Below, piece after piece: positions 50,148-61,227 of a stretch of 64,000 nt of DNA. Position 1 is the stretch's first letter, and every line of letters starts with the position of its first letter. A program made the translations under genes and the position numbers. Origin of the DNA: Woeseiaceae bacterium (GTDB lineage: Bacteria > Pseudomonadota > Gammaproteobacteria > Steroidobacterales > Woeseiaceae); NCBI GenBank assembly GCA_028289545.1, contig JANQPG010000030.1:1-64000 (forward strand), in the 5' to 3' direction. The notes under the pieces are model-generated. The model had not been told where the DNA came from. It made no database searches and saw nothing but the letters and a program-made list of their open reading frames with translations.

Positions 50148-52904
50148 TCAGTCGAGTGCGTCGAGTCTCGCGAGCCGCTCGCCCAGTTGATCGAGCTGCC
50201 GGTCGAAATCGGCCAGGCGGTCGCGCTCCTGCTGGACCACGGCGGCCGGCGCATTGTTCACGAAGCGTTCATTGTCGAGTTTTGCGCTGCTTTGAGCGCG
50301 CTCGGCCCGAAGTTTGCCGATCTGCTTTTCGAGCCGTTTGCGTTCCGCGTCGACGTCGATCAGCCCTTTCATGGGTACCTGCAGAGTCAGGTCACCGAGC
50401 AGGGCGGTTGCCGATGCGGGGGGCTTGTCTCCGGGTTCGAGGGCAGTGACCGACTCGATCCGCCCGACCCGTGCGAGCAGATGCGCATAGCGGCTTGCCC
50501 GTTTGCGGTCGTCGTCGGATGCGCCGTCCATCAGGACGGGTAACGGTTTGCCCGGGGAGACGTCCATCTCGCCGCGAATCTGCCGGATGCCGAGAATAAA
50601 CTCGCGCACCCACTCGATGTCGGCAACGGCATCTTCGGAAGCTTCTGTGCCGCCCGCTTCCGGGAAGCGTCTGTGCATGATCGTACTACCGTCGACACCG
50701 GCAACCGGCGCCACCTGCAGCCAGATTTCTTCGGTAATGAACGGCATGATCGGGTGCAGCAGGCAAAGCAGCGCTTCGAGCGTATCGATCAGCGTGCGCC
50801 GGGTTGCGCGCTGTTCGGCGGCGCTGGACGCGTCCGACTGCAACACGGGTTTCGATAGCTCGAGATACCAGTCGCAGAACTCGTGCCAGGTGAACTCGTA
50901 GAGAGCCTGCGCCGCAAGGTCCAGGCGGTAGTTGCCGAAGTGTCTGTGCACGGCTTCCGTTGTGTGCTCGAGCCGCGACTCGATCCAGCGGTCTGCGGCC
51001 GAGTATTCGAGTTCTCCCTCGTCGAGATCCTTGGTGTTCATGAGCACGTAGCGGGCGGCGTTCCAGAGCTTGTTGCAGAAGTTCTTGTAGCCCTCGATGC
51101 GACCCAGATCGAACCGAATGTCGCGGCCCGTGGTTGCGAGCGCCGCGAACGTGAAGCGCAGGGCGTCTGTGCCGTATTCGTCGATGCCGTCGGGGAACTG
51201 CTTCCGGGTCGCCTTCTCGATTTTCGTTTTCAGGTGATCCTGCATGAGCCCGGTCAGGCGCTTGTCGAGCAGTTCGTCGAGGCTAACGCCATCGATCAGG
51301 TCGAGGGGGTCGAGCGTATTGCCCTTCGTCTTCGACATTTTTTCGCCTTCCGCATCGCGGATCAGGCCGTGTATGTAAACCTCACGAAATGGCACGTCAC
51401 CCATGAAGCGCAAGCCGAACATGATCATCCGCGCCACCCAGAAAAAGATGATGTCGAATCCCGTGACAAGCACGCTGCCGGGATAGAAATCCTCGAGCGC
51501 CTTGTTCTTTTCCGGCCAGCCGAGCGTGCTGAATGGCCAGAGTGCCGACGAGAACCACGTATCCAGCACGTCTTCGTCCTGGCGGAGCGGCAGATCGTCG
51601 GCGAGCCCGTACTTCTCGCGGACTGCCGCTTCCGACTCGGCGACATAGACCTGCCCGTCCTCGTCGTACCATGCAGGGATGCGGTGCCCCCACCAGAGCT
51701 GCCGGCTAATGCACCAGTCCTGGATGTTGTGCATCCACTCGAAGTAGGTTTTCGACCAGTTTTCGGGAACGAAGCGAATGTCGCCGTCTTCCACGGCTTT
51801 GATCGCGGGTTCCGCAAGCGGTTTGATGTCCACGTACCACTGGTCGGTGAGATACGGCTCGACCACGGCGCCCGTCCGGTCGCCGCGCGGGATCTTGAGC
51901 GTGTGCTCCTCGATTTTTTCCAGGAGACCCAGTGCCTCGAATTCCGCCACTATTTTCTTGCGTGCGTCGAACCGGTCGAGGCCCCGGTAGTGTTCCGGGC
52001 ACGCGTCGTTCATCGACGCGTCGTCGGTCAGAACGTTGATCATCGGCAGGTCGTGACGCTTGCCGATCTCGTAGTCGTTGAAATCGTGCGCGGGTGTGAT
52101 TTTCACGCAACCCGTGCCGAATTCAGGATCCACGTAGTCATCCGCAACGATCGGGATCAGCCGGCCGCTGATCGGCAGTTCGATCGTCTGGCCGACGAGT
52201 TGGCTGTACCGTTCGTCATCCGGATGTACGGCCACGGCCGTGTCGCCCAGCATTGTCTCGGGCCGGGTGGTAGCGACGACCACGTAACCGTCACCCGAAC
52301 TCAGCGGGTAGCGGAAGTGCCACATCGAGCCCGCCTCGTCCGCCGAAAGCACCTCGAGGTCGGAGAGCGCCGTGTGCAGCACGGGATCCCAGTTGACCAG
52401 TCGCTTACCCCGATAGATCAGCTTGTCGTCGTACAGAGCCGTGAACACTTTGCGCACGGCTGCCGACAGTCCCTCGTCCATCGTAAAGCGTTCGCGCTGC
52501 CAGTCGACGGATGCACCGAGCCGGCGCAGTTGCTGGGAGATACGGTCGCCGCTTTGTTCTTTCCATTCCCATACGCGGCTGACGAAAGCTTCGCGGCCCA
52601 GGTCTCTGCGCGATTTGCCCTCGGCGTTCAGCAGGCGCTCGACGACCATCTGTGTGGCGATGCCAGCGTGATCCGTGCCGGGCTGCCATAACACCCGGCC
52701 GCCGCGCATACGGTGGTAGCGGGTCAGGGCATCCATGATCGTGTCCTGGAACGCATGCCCCATGTGCAGCGTTCCCGTCACGTTCGGGGGCGGGATCATG
52801 ATGCAGTAACGCTCGCCGTCGCCGCTCGGCGCAAAATATTTGTTCGATTCCCAGCGCGCGTAGATCCGCTGTTCGATATCGCCCGGTTGGTAGGACTTGT
52901 CCAT
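50148..52904 (-). CDS. valS: Valyl-tRNA synthetase
   Basis: [51 protein letters not shown]-terminal coiled coil. Confidence 0.98.
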   Translation of the reverse strand: MDKSYQPGDIEQRIYARWESNKYFAPSGDGERYCIMIPPPNVTGTLHMGHAFQDTIMDALTRYHRMRGGRVLWQPGTDHAGIATQMVVERLLNAEGKSRRDLGREAFVSRVWEWKEQSGDRISQQLRRLGASVDWQRERFTMDEGLSAAVRKVFTALYDDKLIYRGKRLVNWDPVLHTALSDLEVLSADEAGSMWHFRYPLSSGDGYVVVATTRPETMLGDTAVAVHPDDERYSQLVGQTIELPISGRLIPIVADDYVDPEFGTGCVKITPAHDFNDYEIGKRHDLPMINVLTDDASMNDACPEHYRGLDRFDARKKIVAEFEALGLLEKIEEHTLKIPRGDRTGAVVEPYLTDQWYVDIKPLAEPAIKAVEDGDIRFVPENWSKTYFEWMHNIQDWCISRQLWWGHRIPAWYDEDGQVYVAESEAAVREKYGLADDLPLRQDEDVLDTWFSSALWPFSTLGWPEKNKALEDFYPGSVLVTGFDIIFFWVARMIMFGLRFMGDVPFREVYIHGLIRDAEGEKMSKTKGNTLDPLDLIDGVSLDELLDKRLTGLMQDHLKTKIEKATRKQFPDGIDEYGTDALRFTFAALATTGRDIRFDLGRIEGYKNFCNKLWNAARYVLMNTKDLDEGELEYSAADRWIESRLEHTTEAVHRHFGNYRLDLAAQALYEFTWHEFCDWYLELSKPVLQSDASSAAEQRATRRTLIDTLEALLCLLHPIMPFITEEIWLQVAPVAGVDGSTIMHRRFPEAGGTEASEDAVADIEWVREFILGIRQIRGEMDVSPGKPLPVLMDGASDDDRKRASRYAHLLARVGRIESVTALEPGDKPPASATALLGDLTLQVPMKGLIDVDAERKRLEKQIGKLRAERAQSSAKLDNERFVNNAPAAVVQQERDRLADFDRQLDQLGERLARLDALD

Positions 52905-52918
52905 AGTGTCGTTTCAGT

Positions 52919-53347
52919 TCAGACGGTGTGGGTCTCGAGTTCGTGCCCCTGGTCACGATAGTCGGCGAAGCGCCGGCGTCCCGCGGCGCGTGCATCGTCG
53001 TCGGAGGTTACTAGTTCCGCGATGCGCGGCAAAGTGCCGGCGCTGGCGGGCAGGCTCCAGGTCAGATTGATCAGCAGGTCCGGCTTTTGCGCCAGGTTCT
53101 CGCGTGTGCTGATGAGCACCGGCGATTCCACGAGGTCGTCCTCGTTGGAAACCAGTTCATGCGGCACAAAACTGCCGTCGCGAAACGTCCAGAGCAACTC
53201 GTCCAGTTGCCGGGCTTCCTGCTCGCTCTCGGTGAAGAGCTGCACGGTGTTGGCCAGCCGATAGACTTTTTCGGCGAGCCGGCAGGCGAAGTGTAGCTGG
53301 GCGCTACGTCCGGCCTGCGAGAGAACGTAGAAGTCGACCCGTGCCAT
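52919..53347 (-). CDS. holC: DNA polymerase III chi subunit
   Basis: MARVDFYVLSQAGRSAQLHFACRLAEKVYRLANTVQLFTESEQEARQLDELLWTFRDGSFVPHEL; between valS and pepA. Confidence 0.93.
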   Translation of the reverse strand: MARVDFYVLSQAGRSAQLHFACRLAEKVYRLANTVQLFTESEQEARQLDELLWTFRDGSFVPHELVSNEDDLVESPVLISTRENLAQKPDLLINLTWSLPASAGTLPRIAELVTSDDDARAAGRRRFADYRDQGHELETHTV

Positions 53348-53372
53348 TAGCGTTCAGGACCTGTCTCTAGCG

Positions 53373-54875
53373 TCAGGTTTTGGGCAGTTCACCGGCATGC
53401 TTGAGCAACAGCTCGGTGAGCATCGGTACCGGCCTGCCCGTCGCCCCTTTCGCAGCTCCCGATCGCCAGGCCGTGCCAGCGATGTCGAGATGCGCCCAGT
53501 TGAGCCCCTCGGTGAACTTGGCGAGGAAACAGCCGGCCGTTATCGCGCCGCCTTCGCGGCCGCCGATATTGGCGAAGTCGGCGAAGTTGCTCTTCAGTTG
53601 ATCCGCGTAGTCGACGGTCAGGGGCAGCGGCCAGCCGCGATCGTCAGCGGCTCGTCCAGCGGCAAGGATGTCCTCCGAGAGTGCCTCGTCATGACTCATG
53701 ACGGCCGTGTGATGGTGGCCGAGGGCAATGACGCAAGCGCCGGTCAGCGTCGCAACGTCAATGACCCTGGCGGGCTTGAAGCGCCGGGCGTAGGTCAGGG
53801 CGTCACACAATATCAGGCGGCCCTCGGCGTCCGTGTTGAGAATCTCGATCGTCTGTCCGGACATGCTTGTCACAATGTCACCCGGTACCGTGGCGTGGCT
53901 GCCGGGCAGGTTCTCCACGGCGGGAACCAGGACGTTGAGGTTGATGGGGAGCTTGAGCGTGACTGCGGTCAGCATCGTGCCCAGAACACCGGCCGCACCG
54001 CACATGTCGAACTTCATCTCGTCCATTGCAGGGCCGGGTTTGAGTGATATGCCGCCCGAGTCGAAAGTCACCCCTTTGCCGACCAGCACCACGGGGGCAT
54101 CGGCCCCGGCTCCCTTGTATTGCATGACAATCAGTTTGGCGGGTTCGGCCGTTCCGGCAGTGACCGACAGTAACGAGTGCATACCCAGGCGCTTCATCTC
54201 CGTCTCGTTGAGCGCCCGCGCGGTCAGGTTCTTGTGCTTCTTCGCCATTGCGGTGGCTTGTCGAGCGAGATAGGAGGGCGTGCAGACGTTTGGCGGCAGG
54301 TTGCCGAGATCGCGCGCCAGGTTTTTGCCCGCGACGATAGCGTCAGCGTGCTCCGCGCCGCGCAGCGTGCGGGCTGCGTCACCGCGGCTCGCAACGACGA
54401 AACCGAGCTTGCGCAGCGCAAGGCCCTTCGGCTTGCGGCCGCTCTTCATTGCCGTGAATCGATACAGTGCATCGCCCACGGTTTCCGCCGTGTAGCGCGC
54501 AAGGTAGTAGCTACTGGCGCCGGCGACATCTTCGAGGTTGAGAGTCGACAACAGCTGGCCGACTCGATTTTTGTCGAGTGCTCTGATCACGGCAGCCAGC
54601 GCCCGGCGAAAGGTTCTGACATCGAGTTTTGCCGGACTGCCCAGGCCTACGACCGCAACACGTGCCGCGCTGACCCCGGCAACGTCCCGGAGCAGGGCCA
54701 CGCTGCCGACGTCGCCGCTGACATCGCCGCTCTTCATGAGTTTCGTGAGCTGGCCCCGGCTGGCCCGGTCGATATCCTGGGCGCCGATACCGAGTCGATT
54801 GCGCCCGTAAACGCCAACGATGACACAATCGACGGCACGTCGAGACGGTTTTGCGGTCGTAGTGAAGTAGTCCAT
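53373..54875 (-). CDS. pepA: Leucyl aminopeptidase (M17, paralog 2)
   Basis: VGKGVTFDSGGISLKPGPAMDEMKFDMCGAAGVLGT, NTDAEGRLILCDALTYA, divergent from lptF. Confidence 0.97.
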   Translation of the reverse strand: MDYFTTTAKPSRRAVDCVIVGVYGRNRLGIGAQDIDRASRGQLTKLMKSGDVSGDVGSVALLRDVAGVSAARVAVVGLGSPAKLDVRTFRRALAAVIRALDKNRVGQLLSTLNLEDVAGASSYYLARYTAETVGDALYRFTAMKSGRKPKGLALRKLGFVVASRGDAARTLRGAEHADAIVAGKNLARDLGNLPPNVCTPSYLARQATAMAKKHKNLTARALNETEMKRLGMHSLLSVTAGTAEPAKLIVMQYKGAGADAPVVLVGKGVTFDSGGISLKPGPAMDEMKFDMCGAAGVLGTMLTAVTLKLPINLNVLVPAVENLPGSHATVPGDIVTSMSGQTIEILNTDAEGRLILCDALTYARRFKPARVIDVATLTGACVIALGHHHTAVMSHDEALSEDILAAGRAADDRGWPLPLTVDYADQLKSNFADFANIGGREGGAITAGCFLAKFTEGLNWAHLDIAGTAWRSGAAKGATGRPVPMLTELLLKHAGELPKT

Positions 54876-55173
54876 TTTGTTAAGCGCACCTTGAAGTTAG
54901 TGCACACAAATCAACCCCGCCAGCCGCCATACGGCGGGCTGCCATTGCGCCGACTCGGGCGCGAACGGGAGATGAATTCGTGCGGTTTTGTTCTGTTGGA
55001 TACGTGCTTCTTTGCTGCCGGCGAAGCCCCGGAGTGGCCATGTTCAAAGCCTACGATGAGCTGTCTTGCCGAGCGCAAAACCGGTAGTCTAACGCATTCT
55101 TGGCGAATTCGTTACAAAGCCCTTGAAATCACACGACAAAGCGGCGCCGGCGGAGCCAGCACCAGAGTGAGCC

Positions 55174-56247
55174 ATGCGCATACTTGATCGCTACATACTG
55201 CGCGAAATGGCCGCCACCTGGTTCGGGGTTACGCTTGTGCTTCTCCTGATACTGCTGACCAACCAGTTTGCGCGAGTGCTCGGTGACGTTGCCAAAGGCA
55301 AGTTGCCGAAGTATGCGGTATTCGACGTCATTGGCCTGTCCGCCCTGCAATACCTGAGCATCCTTGTGCCGGTCGGTCTGTTTTTGTCGGTCATGCTGGC
55401 GATGGGGCGCCTGTACCGGGACAGCGAACTGCCGGCTATGACGGCCTGCCGCGTCGGGCCCGGCGGAATTTACCGCCCGCTCACGTTGTTGCTGTTGCCG
55501 GTCACGCTGGCGGTTGCCTGGATTGCGCTCGAGGGCGGGCCGCGCGCGCTGACCGGTATCGAGCGGATCGGCGCCGAAGCCAGGCGGGAGGCGGACCTTG
55601 CCAGTATCGAGGCAGGCCGCTTTACCAGCCTCGGTTCCGGAGAAGCCGTCGTTTACGGAGAGCGGGTGTCCGACGACGGCTCCCTCGAAAAGGTCTTTCT
55701 GCAGCGCCGGGCCGAGAACGGCGTGATCGAAGTTGTCGTCGCCGCTCGAGGTGAGCAGCGCGAGACGGCGGACAGCCGGATTCTCGTCCTGCACGATGGC
55801 CGTCGCTACGAAGGCATTCCGGGAACGGCGCGGTTTCGCGTGGTTGAGTTCGCCGAACACGGCATTCCTTATCCGCTGCCGAGCGTCGAAACGCCCGAGC
55901 CCGAACCCCGCTCGCAGCCGTTCATGAATTTGATCGGCAGCGATACGCTCGAGAACCGGGCCGAGCTGCAATGGCGAATCAGTATTCCGCTCGCGACCGT
56001 GCTGCTCGGATTCCTGGCCGTGCCGTTGGCGAAGAGCCGGCCGCGCGCGGGCCGCTACGGGCGCATTGCAATTGGTCTGCTCGTGTTCATCATCTATCTC
56101 AACATGCTGAATGCAGCAAAAGCCTGGATCGAACAGGGCCGGGTTTCGCCCGATATTGGTCTTTGGTGGGTGCACGGAGGTGTGCTGTTGTTCGGGCTGG
56201 TGCTGTTCGGCCTGCAGAACAACTGGCATCGTCGGTGGCTGCCTTGA
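55174..56247 (+). CDS. lptF: LPS export ABC transporter permease LptF
   Basis: MRILDRYILREMAATWFGVTLVLLLILLTNQFARVLGDVAKGKL; YjgP/YjgQ family, upstream of lptG. Confidence 0.96.
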   Translation: MRILDRYILREMAATWFGVTLVLLLILLTNQFARVLGDVAKGKLPKYAVFDVIGLSALQYLSILVPVGLFLSVMLAMGRLYRDSELPAMTACRVGPGGIYRPLTLLLLPVTLAVAWIALEGGPRALTGIERIGAEARREADLASIEAGRFTSLGSGEAVVYGERVSDDGSLEKVFLQRRAENGVIEVVVAARGEQRETADSRILVLHDGRRYEGIPGTARFRVVEFAEHGIPYPLPSVETPEPEPRSQPFMNLIGSDTLENRAELQWRISIPLATVLLGFLAVPLAKSRPRAGRYGRIAIGLLVFIIYLNMLNAAKAWIEQGRVSPDIGLWWVHGGVLLFGLVLFGLQNNWHRRWLP

Positions 56248-57311
56248 ACGCCATCCTGACGGCATACCTGACCCGCACCGTACTCGCCAGTTCGGCAATG
56301 GTGCTCGTCGTGCTGCTTGCGCTGGCGGGACTGTTCGAGCTGATCGCTGAGCTCGACGACGTTCAGAACAGCTACCAGACGCCGCAGGCCATTCAGTTCT
56401 CGCTGTTGCGGCTGCCGATCCTGGCCTTCGAGCTCCTGCCCGTGGCCGTGCTCATCGGCTCGCTGCTGGGGCTGGGCGGTATAGCGGCCAACAGCGAAAT
56501 TATCGTCATGCGCGCAGCGGGCATGTCGGTCAAGAAGCTCGCCGGCATGGTCTCCGTGTCCGGCATGATTCTCGTTGTGTTGACCGGGCTGCTTGGCGAG
56601 TTCATCGGCCCGCCGTTGGACTTTTACGCGCGCAACATGCGGGTTGAGGCCCGGCTTGGGCAGGACGACGATCGCCTCGGCAATGCCACCTGGGTCAAAG
56701 ACGGCTCCGCCTATCTGCACCTCGAGCGGGTCAACACCGAGTTCGAGTTCGGCACGCTGTACCTGTACCGCTTCAACGAGTACGACGAACTCGAGTCCAT
56801 CGCCCTGGCCGACAACGCGGGCATCAACAGCGACGATACCTGGCGCCTCGAAAACGTTCGGGAAACCCGCTTTTTCGACAACCGTGTCCAGGTCAGCGAA
56901 GAGGTCCTCACGACCGAGGAGTTCGAGGTCAACGCCGAACTCCTGGGCAGCGGGCTTGCCAAGCCGCTGAGCCTGTCGCTGCGCGGCCTGCTGAGCTACA
57001 TCGATTACTTGAATCGCAACGAGCTGGACGCCGACCAGTACGAGACGGAGTTCTGGTACCGGATATCGAGAACGGCTACGGTGCTGATCATGCCTATTCT
57101 TGCGCTTGCGTTCGTGTTCGGCTCGCTGCGCACGGGCGGCGCAGGGGGGCGCCTGATGATTGGTGTCGTTATTGGCCTTGCGTATTACCTGGCGAGCGAA
57201 ATGCTGGCCAATTCCGGCCAGGTCTTCGATCTCAACCCGGCAACCATTTCGTGGTTGCCGTCCGTTGTGCTGCTTGTCGTAACGCTGATTGCGCTGACGC
57301 GTATACGCTGA
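56244..57311 (+). CDS. lptG: LPS export ABC transporter permease LptG
   Basis: TTG start overlapping lptF stop; LNAILTAYLTRTVLASSAMVLVVLLALAGLFELIAELDDVQNSYQTPQAIQFSLLRLP. Confidence 0.94.
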   Translation: MNAILTAYLTRTVLASSAMVLVVLLALAGLFELIAELDDVQNSYQTPQAIQFSLLRLPILAFELLPVAVLIGSLLGLGGIAANSEIIVMRAAGMSVKKLAGMVSVSGMILVVLTGLLGEFIGPPLDFYARNMRVEARLGQDDDRLGNATWVKDGSAYLHLERVNTEFEFGTLYLYRFNEYDELESIALADNAGINSDDTWRLENVRETRFFDNRVQVSEEVLTTEEFEVNAELLGSGLAKPLSLSLRGLLSYIDYLNRNELDADQYETEFWYRISRTATVLIMPILALAFVFGSLRTGGAGGRLMIGVVIGLAYYLASEMLANSGQVFDLNPATISWLPSVVLLVVTLIALTRIR

Positions 57312-57337
57312 AGCCCGGGTCCGTCAGCCTGTCGCCG

Positions 57338-57784
57338 TCAGCTTTCCGCCTTGACGGCTTTCTTCTTCTGCTTCGGATAGTGCATCAGCCGAGTGCCGCT
57401 CAGGCGGTCGTGCCAGCTAATCTTGTCGCGATCGACGAGTTGCCACAGGAAACCCAGCCCCAGCGTGGCAAACGAAAGGATGGCGGCGGCAAACCGCAGG
57501 CTGGCTCTTGCCGCGCCCGGCACACGCCCGTTCTCGTCTTCGAGCTGCAGTCCCCAGGACTGCATGCCCAGCGTGCGGCCGCGTGTCGTCCAGAAGCCCA
57601 CGAAAAAGACGTAGATCACCAGGATGAGGCTGAGCTGGTAGGCGGGGCTGTCCAGCACCGCCTCACCGCGCCGCAGCGCAATGAACGGCACCGTCGCGAG
57701 CATCAACAGCGCCAGCACGAGGAGGCTGTCGTAGAGCATTGCGGCTACACGGCGCAAGAGACCGCTGGATCGTTTGTCGGGCAT
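57338..57784 (-). CDS. RDD family membrane protein
   Basis: LLRRVAAMLYDSLLVLALLMLATVPFIA, YVFFVGFWTTRGRTLGMQSWGLQLEDENG. Confidence 0.92.
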   Translation of the reverse strand: MPDKRSSGLLRRVAAMLYDSLLVLALLMLATVPFIALRRGEAVLDSPAYQLSLILVIYVFFVGFWTTRGRTLGMQSWGLQLEDENGRVPGAARASLRFAAAILSFATLGLGFLWQLVDRDKISWHDRLSGTRLMHYPKQKKKAVKAES

Positions 57785-57786
57785 GG

Positions 57787-59151
57787 TCAGCTATCTGTTT
57801 TTACTGGCGAGAGGTGCTCGTTCGCGTCTTCGCGGGCCAGTTTCACGCGTCGGTGATAGTCGCGGCCGAGCCAAAGGGCAAGCCCCGTCCACACCAGGGC
57901 GAATGGCAGCATGATAATCGAGATCCCGGAGATGCCAAGCCCGAGGATGCTTTTGAAGAACTGGATCGACCAGGTGCCGATGAGGTCGCCGCCGCGGTAG
58001 ACGGCCGTGTCGATGAAGTTCTTGCTCTTGTACTTGTCTTCAGGCGAGACCACGGAGTAAAGCATGTCGGAGGTGGGTTTGCTGAAGGAAAAGCCGAGTG
58101 CGCGGCGCACAACCGTCAGCGCCGTAACGAAGGCAAGGACCGGATCGAAGGCCAGCAGAATGAAGCCCGCGATCGACACGACCGGCAGGAGCGACAGCGA
58201 GATCCCGATGCCGTAGCGGCTGACGACGTGCTTGACGATCAGCATCTGACCAACGATCGTCAGGGCGTTTTGAATGACGTTGACGTTGGAAAAAAACCGC
58301 GCTTGGGCGTTCGTGTCGGGAATTGACTGCTGAACGAGATCCGCCATGAACATGTAGAGTGCGGTGCCCAGCAGGTTGGCGATAATCGAAGCAATCGCGA
58401 TAGCACGGAAGTACGGTGATCGCATGACGTGCGTGAAACCGCTGAACGCACTGCCGCCGAGCGCTCGCTCGCTGGCGGCGCTCTGTTCTATGTCTTCGTC
58501 TTGTGTGTGCTCCACCCAGCGCCGCAAACGCTGGATGCACAGAATGCAGATCGCAAGCAGCGCGGCGGAAATCGGAAACAGGTTTTCGAAACCGACGCTC
58601 TCCACCAACAGGCTTGTGCTGATGCCGCCGAGCAATGCGCCGATGCTGCCGCCGGCCGAGATCAGTCCGAACAAGCGCCGACCCTGCTCGCGCGACCAGA
58701 TATCGGCCATAAAGCTCCAGAATACGGAGACGACGAACAGGTTGAAGACGCTGAGCCAGACGAAGAACACCCGGCCGAGCCAGACGAATTCCCGATCGTT
58801 GTCGACGGCGTAGTCGAACACGGCCCCGAAGATCAGGATGTTGGTAAGGAAGAACAGGTAGACCCAGGGTAGAAACTGCTTGCGCGGGAACCGCGCGGCC
58901 ACCCATCCGAACAGGCTGGTCGCGACGAGCATCGCAAAGAACGTACCGGTAAACAGCAACGGAATGGTGTTGGGTCCACTGCCCACCGCCATGGTCTCGC
59001 GCACCGGCCGCAGGATGTAGTAGGCCGACAGCACACAGAAGAAGTAGACAAACGACCAGATGGCGGCTTCATATTCACCCCGTTGCGGGCCGAACACGCG
59101 CGACAGCCAAGCCTGCCAGGTGTTTTGAAGGGGGGGTGCCGGGTCGATCAT
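57787..59151 (-). CDS. MFS/NTT (ATP:ADP translocase)-like transporter
   Basis: SAYYILRPVRETMAVGSGPNTIPLLFTGTFFAMLVATSLFGWVAARFPR, FWSFMADIWSREQGRRLFGLISAGGSIGALLGG; about 12 TM. Confidence 0.8.
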   Translation of the reverse strand: MIDPAPPLQNTWQAWLSRVFGPQRGEYEAAIWSFVYFFCVLSAYYILRPVRETMAVGSGPNTIPLLFTGTFFAMLVATSLFGWVAARFPRKQFLPWVYLFFLTNILIFGAVFDYAVDNDREFVWLGRVFFVWLSVFNLFVVSVFWSFMADIWSREQGRRLFGLISAGGSIGALLGGISTSLLVESVGFENLFPISAALLAICILCIQRLRRWVEHTQDEDIEQSAASERALGGSAFSGFTHVMRSPYFRAIAIASIIANLLGTALYMFMADLVQQSIPDTNAQARFFSNVNVIQNALTIVGQMLIVKHVVSRYGIGISLSLLPVVSIAGFILLAFDPVLAFVTALTVVRRALGFSFSKPTSDMLYSVVSPEDKYKSKNFIDTAVYRGGDLIGTWSIQFFKSILGLGISGISIIMLPFALVWTGLALWLGRDYHRRVKLAREDANEHLSPVKTDS

Positions 59152-59282
59152 CGGCGCATCATAACTGCGCTTTGTACAATTTGCTGCTCCGGACCCAGGC
59201 GGCGCCCCGGCGGGCACGCCGCTTCTCCCGGTCGATGCCGCGAATCCGATGCCGGAGGTGCGGCCGGGAAGGGCAGGCTGGT

Positions 59283-60650
59283 ATGATCCCGGCCTTTACG
59301 GCTCAGAGCACAGGCGTCTCTTTGGAAAACCGCGCGAGTCCCACCGCTACAGAACCCGAGATCATTCCCCGCAGCGCACACAACGTTTCGCGCGAAGAAA
59401 TCTCCAAAAGCGCTCTTAAGGTACTGTATAGGTTGCACAAATCCGGCTACCAGGCGTTCCTGGTCGGCGGCTGTATTCGTGATGCAATGATTGGCCTGCA
59501 CCCGAAGGACTTCGACGTCGCCACGGACGCAACACCCGATGAAGTCAAGGCGCTGTTCAGCAACTGCCGCTTGATCGGCCGCCGCTTTCGGCTGGCTCAC
59601 GTCCGCTTCGGTCGCGAGATTATCGAGGTCGCCACGTTTCGGGCGTCCGCCAATCACGACGGCGACGATGCCGAACAGGATGTCGAAGGGCGCATCATCC
59701 GCGACAACGTGTACGGCAGCATCGAGGAAGACGTCTGGCGGCGCGACTTCACCTGCAACGCGCTGTACTACAATATTGCCGACTTCAGTATCTGGGACTA
59801 TGCCGGCGGTGCTGCCGATATTCGCGACCGCGTGCTGCGTCTGATCGGCGATCCGGGACAGCGGCTGCGCGAGGATCCCGTCAGAATGCTGCGCGCCGTG
59901 CGTTTTGCCGCAAAACTCGGTTTCGATATCGCCGACGATGTCGTCAACGCCATCGCCGGCAATACCCAGCTGTTGACCAATGTGCCGGCGGCCAGGCTGT
60001 TCGACGAGTTTCTCAAGCTGTTTCAGGCCGGCCATGCCGAGAAGACCTTCGAACTGCTGCGGCACTACGATTTGTTTGCGGAACTCTTCCCCGCGACCGA
60101 AGCGGCGATACGCGACGACGACGGCTTCCTGCCCTTCATCATGGCGGCGCTGAGAAACACCGATCGGCGGGTCGCCGCCGGCAAGTCGGTGACGCCAATG
60201 TTCCTGCTTGGCGTGTTCATGTGGTCACCGACGCGCCGGCTTGCGGACGAGATCCGCCGCGAAGAAAAAATGTCGGAAGGTCAGGCGCTGAGCCTGGCGT
60301 CTTATCAACTGGTTGCCGATCAGCAGCGCCGCGTGGCGATTCCCCGCCGCTTCACCGTGCCGATGCGGGAAATGCTCGCGCTGCAGCCGCGCTTCGCGAC
60401 CACGCGCGGCAAGCGTGCGATGAACTTTCTCGAGCACCGGCGCTTTCGTGCCGCCTATGATTTTATGGTGCTCCTGACCGAAGTGGGGCAATTTGACGAG
60501 CAGCTGATGGCCTTCTGGACGGACGCGCAATGTCAGTCTCGTGAAGATCGCGCGGCGAGTTTCCAGATTCACGGTAAACCGCGCGGGCGCCGCCGCAACC
60601 GTCGCCGCGGCAGGCGGCGCTCCGGCTCGGGCAGCCCCGGCTCGTCGTGA
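59283..60650 (+). CDS. pcnB: Poly(A) polymerase I
   Basis: KVLYRLHKSGYQAFLVGGCIRDAMIGLHPKDFDVATDATPDEVKALFSNCRLIGRRFRLAHVRFG; Arg-rich C-terminal tail. Confidence 0.96.
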   Translation: MIPAFTAQSTGVSLENRASPTATEPEIIPRSAHNVSREEISKSALKVLYRLHKSGYQAFLVGGCIRDAMIGLHPKDFDVATDATPDEVKALFSNCRLIGRRFRLAHVRFGREIIEVATFRASANHDGDDAEQDVEGRIIRDNVYGSIEEDVWRRDFTCNALYYNIADFSIWDYAGGAADIRDRVLRLIGDPGQRLREDPVRMLRAVRFAAKLGFDIADDVVNAIAGNTQLLTNVPAARLFDEFLKLFQAGHAEKTFELLRHYDLFAELFPATEAAIRDDDGFLPFIMAALRNTDRRVAAGKSVTPMFLLGVFMWSPTRRLADEIRREEKMSEGQALSLASYQLVADQQRRVAIPRRFTVPMREMLALQPRFATTRGKRAMNFLEHRRFRAAYDFMVLLTEVGQFDEQLMAFWTDAQCQSREDRAASFQIHGKPRGRRRNRRRGRRRSGSGSPGSS

Positions 60651-61210
60651 CGGCACACGCTGCTCTTTGGATGCCGGCATACGTGGGGCTCGGCAGCAAT
60701 CTGTCGCAACCGAGCCGGCAACTACGCGCCGCGCTGGAGTGTCTATCGGCGACCGAAGGCGTTCGCGTGTATTCCGTCTCCGGTACCTATCGGTCCGCAC
60801 CCCTGGGCGGTATCGAGCAGCCCGATTTCCTGAACGCATGCGCGGCACTCATGACTCGCCTGTCGGCCCGGGCGCTGTTGGAGACGTTCAAAAGCATAGA
60901 AGGGAAATTGGGCCGTGACACGAGTGCAAAGCGCTGGGGGCCGAGGACTATCGATCTCGACCTGCTTGTGTTCGGCTCCCACCGTATCGACGAGCCGGGT
61001 CTTTCGGTACCCCATCCGGGCATTGCCTCGAGAAATTTTGTACTGTTGCCGCTCAGGGACATAGCGCCCGAGCTTGAGATTCCTGGCGTTGGGCGAGTGG
61101 CGGACCTGCCGGTGCCTTCGGAGCCGGACATTGCTCCTGTGGGTGACAAGGGCTCGGATTACAAGGGCGACAGGCTTTTGCGCTCAGTCGTCCACGTCGA
61201 CGACAATTGA
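60647..61210 (+). CDS. folK: 2-amino-4-hydroxy-6-hydroxymethyldihydropteridine pyrophosphokinase
   Basis: AYVGLGSNLSQPSRQLRAALECL, RWGPRTIDLDLLVFGSHRIDEPGLSVPHPGIASRNFVLLPLRDIAPEL. Confidence 0.96.
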   Translation: MTAHAALWMPAYVGLGSNLSQPSRQLRAALECLSATEGVRVYSVSGTYRSAPLGGIEQPDFLNACAALMTRLSARALLETFKSIEGKLGRDTSAKRWGPRTIDLDLLVFGSHRIDEPGLSVPHPGIASRNFVLLPLRDIAPELEIPGVGRVADLPVPSEPDIAPVGDKGSDYKGDRLLRSVVHVDDN

Positions 61211-61227
61211 TCTGTGCGGGGGAGAAC

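Noticed and set aside
50883-52691. 602-aa ORF antisense to valS
   Set aside because: Opposite a confident full-length valS; composition typical of shadow translation.
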